Shown here: positions 17,102 through 21,263 of the stretch, piece by piece
Numbering within the stretch: the first letter of the stretch is position 1
Layout of the letters: each line of letters begins with the position of its first letter
Source of the DNA: JBBQFC01 sp038321615
Lineage (GTDB): Bacteria; Bacteroidota; Bacteroidia; Flavobacteriales_D; Cryomorphaceae
NCBI GenBank assembly: GCA_038321615.1
Contig: JBBQFC010000057.1
Span: forward strand, 1-21,263
Direction: 5' to 3'
Length of the DNA: 21,263 bases
Notes under the pieces: generated by a model
Told to the model about the DNA's origin: nothing
The model's database searches: none
Seen by the model: the letters and a program-made list of their open reading frames with translations, nothing else
Translations under genes and position numbers: made by a program

Positions 17102-18130
17102 ATGAAAAAACATGCGTTCTTGCCCAACAGACTTTTTATCTTCCCGGCCTTTTGCGCCGCAGTGCTCTTCACCCATTGCTCCCGCGATATGGACTCAATT
17201 GATGGCCCCAATTTGATTGACCGTTTTGGCCCTTTTGCTGTAGTCTCTGAACTGGAAATCAGCAGAGATACTGTTGATTTTGGAGCCGGCGAGACTGTTG
17301 CTTTCAACGCCCAGTTCAACAAGAGTGTAGATTGGGTTGTATCCATCACTGGAGCAGAAAGTGGCGCAGTGAAGAGAATTGAAGGATTCTCAAGTCTCGT
17401 AAATTCTGAAAATGCTACTTGGATTGGTGGTACCACAGACCTGCCCTTTTTCAGAATTGAAAGATGTACGGTTGAGCTTACCGTCACTGAGGAGGATGCT
17501 TTTATAAACACGGGAGAGGTTGAAATAGCGTCAACGCGCGTTTATCCGGGTTTGCTTCTTACAGATTTTGAAGCCAATCCTGGTACAAATATCCGGGTAA
17601 GAAATTTCCAATTTGAATTCAACTTGGCTGAAACAGGAAGATTGAACTCCAGCGTTATTCCGCCTGCCCAAGGAGAATTTTCACTGGTACTCACTGGCAG
17701 TGATAATGCCCAAGATCCCTTCGTTGGTTTAGTTGAAGTTTATTCCCTGCTTACTGGAAGTACTTATTTGCAATTGCCTTCACTCGTTCCTCAAAACATT
17801 TTCTTTAACTGCTTTCTGTATAGCGATGGGAGGCCCAATGCTATTGCTATTATCCAATTGGTTATCGATTCTAACAATAATGGCACGTTTGAAGATGGCA
17901 CGGATGCAACCTATCAACCTGCAGATATCGTTGCTGTGACATGGACTGGTTGGAAGCCCTACAGTTTGACCTTAGCGAATTTTGGAATTCCGGAAGCTGA
18001 TATGGGCCGCATTTTATTGGCGCGCGTGCTTTTGATAAACGATAGAGTTAACAATCCAATTCCGCCGGATGAGATACAATACGGTATTGACTTTATAACC
18101 TTCACCCAAGGACAACCCCTAACGCTCTAG
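17102..18130 (+). CDS. Lipoprotein with Ig-like and jelly-roll domains, candidate surface glycan-binding protein
   Basis: A 342-residue lipoprotein with lipobox LFTHC (C26), followed by an acidic stretch (SRDMDSID) compatible with transport to the cell surface. Residues about 48-145 look like an Ig-like beta domain (LEISRDTVDFGAGETVAF). Residues about 150-338 resemble a galactose-binding-type jelly roll, starting LLLTDFEANPG and ending IQYGIDFITF. An EF-hand-like calcium loop DSNNNGTFEDGTD lies at 256-268. I do not recognise a named family. The position, 11 nt after an outer-membrane barrel gene and 4 nt before a tandem carbohydrate-binding lipoprotein, suggests a role in glycan capture like that of SusE/SusF or SusD proteins. 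That role is inference from context. Confidence 0.8.
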   Translation: MKKHAFLPNRLFIFPAFCAAVLFTHCSRDMDSIDGPNLIDRFGPFAVVSELEISRDTVDFGAGETVAFNAQFNKSVDWVVSITGAESGAVKRIEGFSSLVNSENATWIGGTTDLPFFRIERCTVELTVTEEDAFINTGEVEIASTRVYPGLLLTDFEANPGTNIRVRNFQFEFNLAETGRLNSSVIPPAQGEFSLVLTGSDNAQDPFVGLVEVYSLLTGSTYLQLPSLVPQNIFFNCFLYSDGRPNAIAIIQLVIDSNNNGTFEDGTDATYQPADIVAVTWTGWKPYSLTLANFGIPEADMGRILLARVLLINDRVNNPIPPDEIQYGIDFITFTQGQPLTL

Positions 18131-18134
18131 AGCC

Positions 18135-19355
18135 ATGAATCCGAAACCAAGGAACTTCTTTTTGTCACCCGGCAGGGTACTTTCATTGGTCGGATTGAGC
18201 CTGTTTTTCTCGGCTTGTGTGGAGTTCAAGTCGATGTCCTTGTATGACGGCACTGAACCGGTAGTGGTGAGTCCGCGCCCAGCCCTTATTGAAACCATTG
18301 TGGAACCGGTGATTTATTACGATCAGCCAAAAGATATGTGGGGTTTGGAATCGAACGCCTGCCAAGTGGCCAGTATTTCGAAGGAAGCGGCTTTCTCGGG
18401 ATCAGAATCCATAAAACTTGATTGGAATCGAAATGCGGTCGACTGCAAGTGGGCGGGGATCGGAATTGGTTGGGATGGCTATGCCGGCAAAGACTTGACT
18501 GAAGTAATGGCGCATGCCGCCATAGAGATGCGCGTGCGAGCGCAAAAAGGTAAAATGTTCGGCTTGCCGTTCGTCCTTACGCTAGAAGATTACAGCGGTG
18601 GAATGGGTTTTTGCTTTACAGACAACAAGTATTTCGAACGAACGCTTATTGATCAAGAATGGCAAAAAGTGACCGTTCCGCTGAGCGACTTCGAGCTTCA
18701 AACCGAAAACCTTGATCCTTCAAATATTAAGCAGTTGCAAATAGAACTGCAGCAACAGGGCAGTGTATATTTAGACGACATAAAGCTTATTTGGTATACC
18801 CCCGAGCCTGTAAAACCTTGGATGGTCGAAGAAAAGCGACCCGATCCCACGGATTTTCCAGTTCTTATTTTTGGTAATTCTTTTATCAATGACAATGGAT
18901 GGGGCTTAGTGAAGAATGACTGCATTCACACCCGGCTGGAAAATAGAGATGCCAATGGCGATCAATTTATCCATGCCACCTGGCAGAAATCGGCAGGCGA
19001 TTGTGGTTTTACTGCCATGGGGGCCAGTTGGAATAAATGGTTCCCGGTCGATTTATCCGCCATGCTCAAAAATTCCGCTATCCAATTTGATATTCAATTA
19101 ATCAAAGGCGGCGGGAGCCAACCTATTTTTCAAATTGGCTTTGAAGACTATGATCGCGGGAAATCAATGGTCGCAGTTGCGTCGAACTATGTCAATAAAG
19201 GGATGCCTAGCACGTGGAGCAAAGTCCAGGTACCCATGAGCGATTTGCCACTGAGTTTGGACTTCACGCGGATCAAACAACTTTATATTCAATTCGAAGG
19301 CGATGGAGAAGCCTACCTTGACAATATTCAATTGGTAGAGCTGAAGATTCCGTGA
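18135..19355 (+). CDS. Lipoprotein with two tandem jelly-roll carbohydrate-binding domains
   Basis: A 406-residue lipoprotein with lipobox FFSAC (C28), so probably anchored in the outer membrane. The mature part is an internal duplication: repeat 1 at about 56-220, repeat 2 at about 241-403. Aligned landmarks are NACQ/NDCI, VDCKW/GDCGF, TLEDYSGG/GFEDYDRG, WQKVTVPLSDF/WSKVQVPMSDL, IKQLQIEL/IKQLYIQF and VYLDDIKL/AYLDNIQL. Each repeat keeps a cysteine pair (C76/C104 and C263/C290) that could form a disulfide. The pattern, ending in a xLDDIxL strand, is that of CBM11/CIA30-type galactose-binding-like folds. No catalytic motif is seen. It is the last gene of the operon. Binding of beta-1,3-glucan is inferred from the locus. 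Confidence 0.85.
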   Translation: MNPKPRNFFLSPGRVLSLVGLSLFFSACVEFKSMSLYDGTEPVVVSPRPALIETIVEPVIYYDQPKDMWGLESNACQVASISKEAAFSGSESIKLDWNRNAVDCKWAGIGIGWDGYAGKDLTEVMAHAAIEMRVRAQKGKMFGLPFVLTLEDYSGGMGFCFTDNKYFERTLIDQEWQKVTVPLSDFELQTENLDPSNIKQLQIELQQQGSVYLDDIKLIWYTPEPVKPWMVEEKRPDPTDFPVLIFGNSFINDNGWGLVKNDCIHTRLENRDANGDQFIHATWQKSAGDCGFTAMGASWNKWFPVDLSAMLKNSAIQFDIQLIKGGGSQPIFQIGFEDYDRGKSMVAVASNYVNKGMPSTWSKVQVPMSDLPLSLDFTRIKQLYIQFEGDGEAYLDNIQLVELKIP

Positions 19356-19548
19356 TGAAATCCGAAACGCACAGATATTCAATGTCTTATTCCAATAAAT
19401 TTAAGTTTATTACGCTGCTTCAAGGAATCAATTCAATCTTCGAGCGCAATAAGCCTTGGCGAAACAAGTTTATTTCAAACGAAAAATAAATCCATGATCT
19501 AAATCCGCAGCGTCATTGAACTCGCTCCAAAATGGAATCCAATGAGCC

Positions 19549-19949
19549 TTAAAAGCCCAATAATTTTCCCATCAGCGCGTCGAGACTTACTTCCGATGCG
19601 ATCAAATCGAGCTGAATATCCAATAAATTAACTTGTGCATTGAGCAGTTGGGCCTGTGCATCGCTGATATCCAGATTGCTTGCCTTCCCGTTGAAGTATC
19701 GATCACTTATACGTTCAAAGGCTTCGTTGAAGGTTTCCAAATTGGCCGTTTCGCGGGTGAGTTGGGTGCGCAGTTTCAGTCCTGTGTTGTATTCCTGAAG
19801 CGCGAGGGAAGTAATGTACTCCAGCGCTTGCTCATTTCGGATGCATATTGTCCGGAAGCTTGTTTTGCCCAAACCAAGTTATGACCTTGAGCGGTAGCGC
19901 ATGTGAAAATCGAAAGGATGAAGACGAAAAAGGTTGTGAAAATCTGCAT
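19549..19949 (-). pseudogene. Deletion scar: exported-protein start fused out of frame to TolC-family efflux C-terminus
   Basis: Read leftward, an ATG at 19949 starts a clear signal peptide (MQIFTTFFVFILSIF, cleavage near AQG) followed by NLVWAKQASGQYAS. That frame ends at a TGA at 19776. In another frame, 19549-19872 encodes about 100 residues resembling the C-terminal helix of TolC-family outer-membrane efflux proteins, including RYFNGKASNLDISDAQAQLL and ending ALMGKLLGF. This second frame has only a TTG and no upstream coding sequence, and a complete TolC-type protein would be over 400 residues. The WAKQA segment resembles the start of SBBP-type repeat proteins rather than of TolC, so two different genes may have been joined by a deletion near 19840. 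That last point is uncertain. Confidence 0.6.
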
Positions 19950-20062
19950 GAATGAAATTTTAGGCGGTTAACATTTTAGAGCCCCAAAAATACCTGTCGT
20001 CAAAAATGAATATAATAGGGTATTCACCGTATTTTCGATGTCCTATCTAAAATTCACAGCTC

Positions 20063-20223
20063 GTGCGCAGGCTTATCCTGGTCCTTCTGTTTATTTGCCT
20101 TCCAATATCGATTTTCGCTCAGCAACCCGATTGGAAAGGAGTCATCATTGGGGGATTAGTCTTTCTCCTGTAGGTGGCGAAGATCTAAATGCTTTCGTGA
20201 ACGCGAATGCCTTATATGCGTGA
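20063..20223 (+). pseudogene. Frame-broken start of an exported protein
   Basis: From a GTG at 20063 the frame gives a good signal peptide (VRRLILVLLFICLPISIFA, then QQPDWKGVIIGG) but stops at 20171-20173. The neighbouring frame continues with GISLSPVGGEDLNAFVNANALYA to a stop at 20221-20223, which reads like the first strands of an outer-membrane protein. The switch lies at a G run near 20150, so a one-base change there could have broken the gene. Even when joined the product is only about 53 residues, so it is a remnant or a chance frame. Confidence 0.35.
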
Positions 20224-20421
20224 TGCAAACTATTTATTTCTTAAGGATAGATGTATTTGGGATGAAAACTATTTTGAACTTCATCCATGGTTGACATGCC
20301 ATTTTTTTACGTGTTTTCTTTGAAATCAAGCTGTTTTTTTTCAAGCCAAAAGCAGGTTGTTCCCTTTTTTACAAACGCATCGCTGACTATTAGCCCCTTA
20401 CTAGAATTTTCTATGATTTTC

Positions 20422-20441
20422 GGCGTTTTATGCAAAACGCC
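20422..20441 (+). promoter_or_regulatory. Perfect 8-bp hairpin just upstream of the SUMF1-domain gene start
   Basis: GGCGTTTT (20422-20429) pairs perfectly with AAAACGCC (20434-20441) around the tetraloop ATGC. It ends six nt before the proposed ATG at 20448 and contains in its loop the alternative in-frame ATG at 20430. No T run follows, so it is not a standard terminator. In an mRNA it would cover the ribosome-binding region and could lower translation. Confidence 0.5.
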
Positions 20442-20447
20442 AATCTC

Positions 20448-21263
20448 ATGAAAACTCTCCTCATTCCTGCTGCAATTCTGATCACAGCCATAGCCACCGG
20501 ATTTGCCGGCAAGCCAAAGGCAAACATAAAACTCCCCAAATCATTCACCACAGAGTTCGCATATGTGCCGGAAGGCTCCATTTCGGTCGAAACCGTGGAA
20601 CAGGAAATCAACGCTTTTTTCGCGCTAAAAACTGAAGTAAGCAACATCCAATACCGCCAGTTTTTGGCAGCGATGGACACCGCCGATGACAACACCCAAA
20701 AGGCTGTCGCTATCTATAAGGATAACTGGATCAAAGGCCGTTGGAATAACGAACCATTTGTTGAATATTACAGCACATATCCGCCTTACGACAACTATCC
20801 TGTGGTAAACATCACCCATGAAGCTGCGCAGATCTATTGCGAATGGCTCACCGCCCGCTACAAGACACAAGACCTCGGCCTTCCGGAAAACATGCAGCTC
20901 ACCTTCAGACTCCCCAACCGCGCGGAGTGGATGCACGCAGCGAGCGGCGGAAATCATGGTCCATATGCATGGGGCGGCCCATACCTGCACAACACGAAGG
21001 GCGAAGAACTCGCCAACTTTCTTTCCTATGGCGCCGAAAATATCTCTTTTGATCCGGAGTCAGAAACCTACAAAGTCGTACCATTGCCGATTTCGATAGG
21101 TGCTGCCGGCGCAATAAACAGTAATGCGGATATCACCGCTCCCGTCCGGACCCATGCGCCCAACGGTTTCGACCTCTACAACATGAATGGCAATGTGGCT
21201 GAAATGCTCGCAAAGCCGGGTGTAGCTGCTGGTGGGAGTTGGGCGAGTACCGGATACGACATC
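20448..21263 (+). CDS. Exported SUMF1/formylglycine-generating-enzyme-like domain protein (3' end outside the window)
   Basis: The first 272 codons are visible and the frame is open at the right edge. A signal peptide (MKTLLIPAAILITAIATGFA) precedes a SUMF1 (FGE-sulfatase) domain. Its landmarks are KTEVSNIQYRQFL (61-73), YPVVNITHEAAQIYCEWL (117-134), FRLPNRAEWMHAASGG (153-168), YAWGG (173-177), APNGFDLYNMNGNVAEM (237-253) and the start of the AGGSW motif (261-265). Bacteroidetes use this fold both in true formylglycine-generating enzymes and in non-catalytic proteins such as GldJ/GldK of the gliding and type IX secretion machinery. The active-site cysteines lie beyond the window, so the two cannot be told apart. 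An in-frame ATG at 20430 would add six residues; 20448 gives the better signal peptide. The gene appears unrelated to the glucan locus. Confidence 0.85.
   Translation, partial: MKTLLIPAAILITAIATGFAGKPKANIKLPKSFTTEFAYVPEGSISVETVEQEINAFFALKTEVSNIQYRQFLAAMDTADDNTQKAVAIYKDNWIKGRWNNEPFVEYYSTYPPYDNYPVVNITHEAAQIYCEWLTARYKTQDLGLPENMQLTFRLPNRAEWMHAASGGNHGPYAWGGPYLHNTKGEELANFLSYGAENISFDPESETYKVVPLPISIGAAGAINSNADITAPVRTHAPNGFDLYNMNGNVAEMLAKPGVAAGGSWASTGYDI

Larger units (their letters stand above)
19950..20447. other. Intergenic stretch with a broken exported reading frame and T-rich DNA
   Basis: No intact gene is seen in these roughly 500 bases. Position 20063-20173 holds a frame-broken exported protein start and 20422-20441 a leader hairpin, both listed separately. 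From about 20240 to 20400 the DNA is AT-rich with two long T runs (near 20300 and 20333) but no convincing stem in front of them. No tRNA, operator array or -7 box matching those of the glucan locus was found. Confidence 0.5.

Noticed and set aside
16990..17511. 173-residue leftward reading frame across the barrel/lipoprotein junction
   Set aside because: It lies antisense to two well-supported genes, has no recognisable domain and its composition is that of an antisense shadow.
20280..20345. T runs that could mark Rho-independent terminators
   Set aside because: The best stem before the first T run is only ATGG/CCAT, and no stem precedes the second run.
20625..20990. 121-residue leftward reading frame within the SUMF1-domain gene
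   Set aside because: The rightward strand encodes a clear SUMF1 domain with signal peptide; the antisense frame is unrecognisable.
1..21263. tRNA, rRNA or CRISPR arrays
   Set aside because: No cloverleaf-like or rRNA-like sequence and no regularly spaced repeats with unique spacers were seen by eye.

Overview
The window comes from a member of the Bacteroidetes, not identified further. Signs of this are SusR-type regulation, lipoproteins with short lipoboxes, exported proteins cleaved before Q, perfect or near-perfect TAnnTTTG-type -7 boxes, and a DUF4260 remnant. The centre (about 462-19355) is a beta-1,3-glucan (laminarin-like) utilisation locus. Decaying or unrelated DNA flanks it on both sides.

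Left edge (1-444): the 5' part of an IS1182-family transposase runs off the left end. Directly behind it lies the 3' remnant of a DUF4260 gene, apparently cut by that insertion.

Leftward operon (8522 to 462): GH16 lipoprotein, GH3 beta-glucosidase, MFS sugar porter, second GH16 lipoprotein and GH3 exo-glucanase. The two GH16 enzymes are exported lipoproteins. Both GH3 enzymes lack signal peptides and have stop codons just upstream of their starts, so they should act in the cytoplasm behind the sugar porter.

Centre (8766-13026): a SusR-like one-component membrane regulator (sensor region, Y_Y_Y domain, one membrane helix, LuxR-type HTH) is transcribed rightward. It converges with a secreted clan GH-A hydrolase that may be GH158-like.

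Rightward operon (13194-19355): two outer-membrane beta-barrel proteins and two lipoproteins, one of which has two tandem jelly-roll carbohydrate-binding domains. No SusC/SusD pair is present in the window. This cassette occupies the place where SusCD would be expected and is the most novel part of the locus.

Regulation: each of the two divergent intergenic regions carries a four-box array of TGATGTA-like repeats. Boxes are paired with starts 11 bp apart, and the two pairs lie 31-32 bp apart. GAnGTA is invariant in all eight boxes. Each array ends exactly 33 nt before a TACATTTG/TACATTTA -7 box facing one of the two large operons. This is a strong candidate for the operator of the regulator encoded between them.

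Right edge (19549-21263): a fused scar of an exported protein and a TolC-family efflux protein, a frame-broken exported reading frame, a leader hairpin, and the start of an exported SUMF1/formylglycine-generating-enzyme-like protein that runs off the right end.
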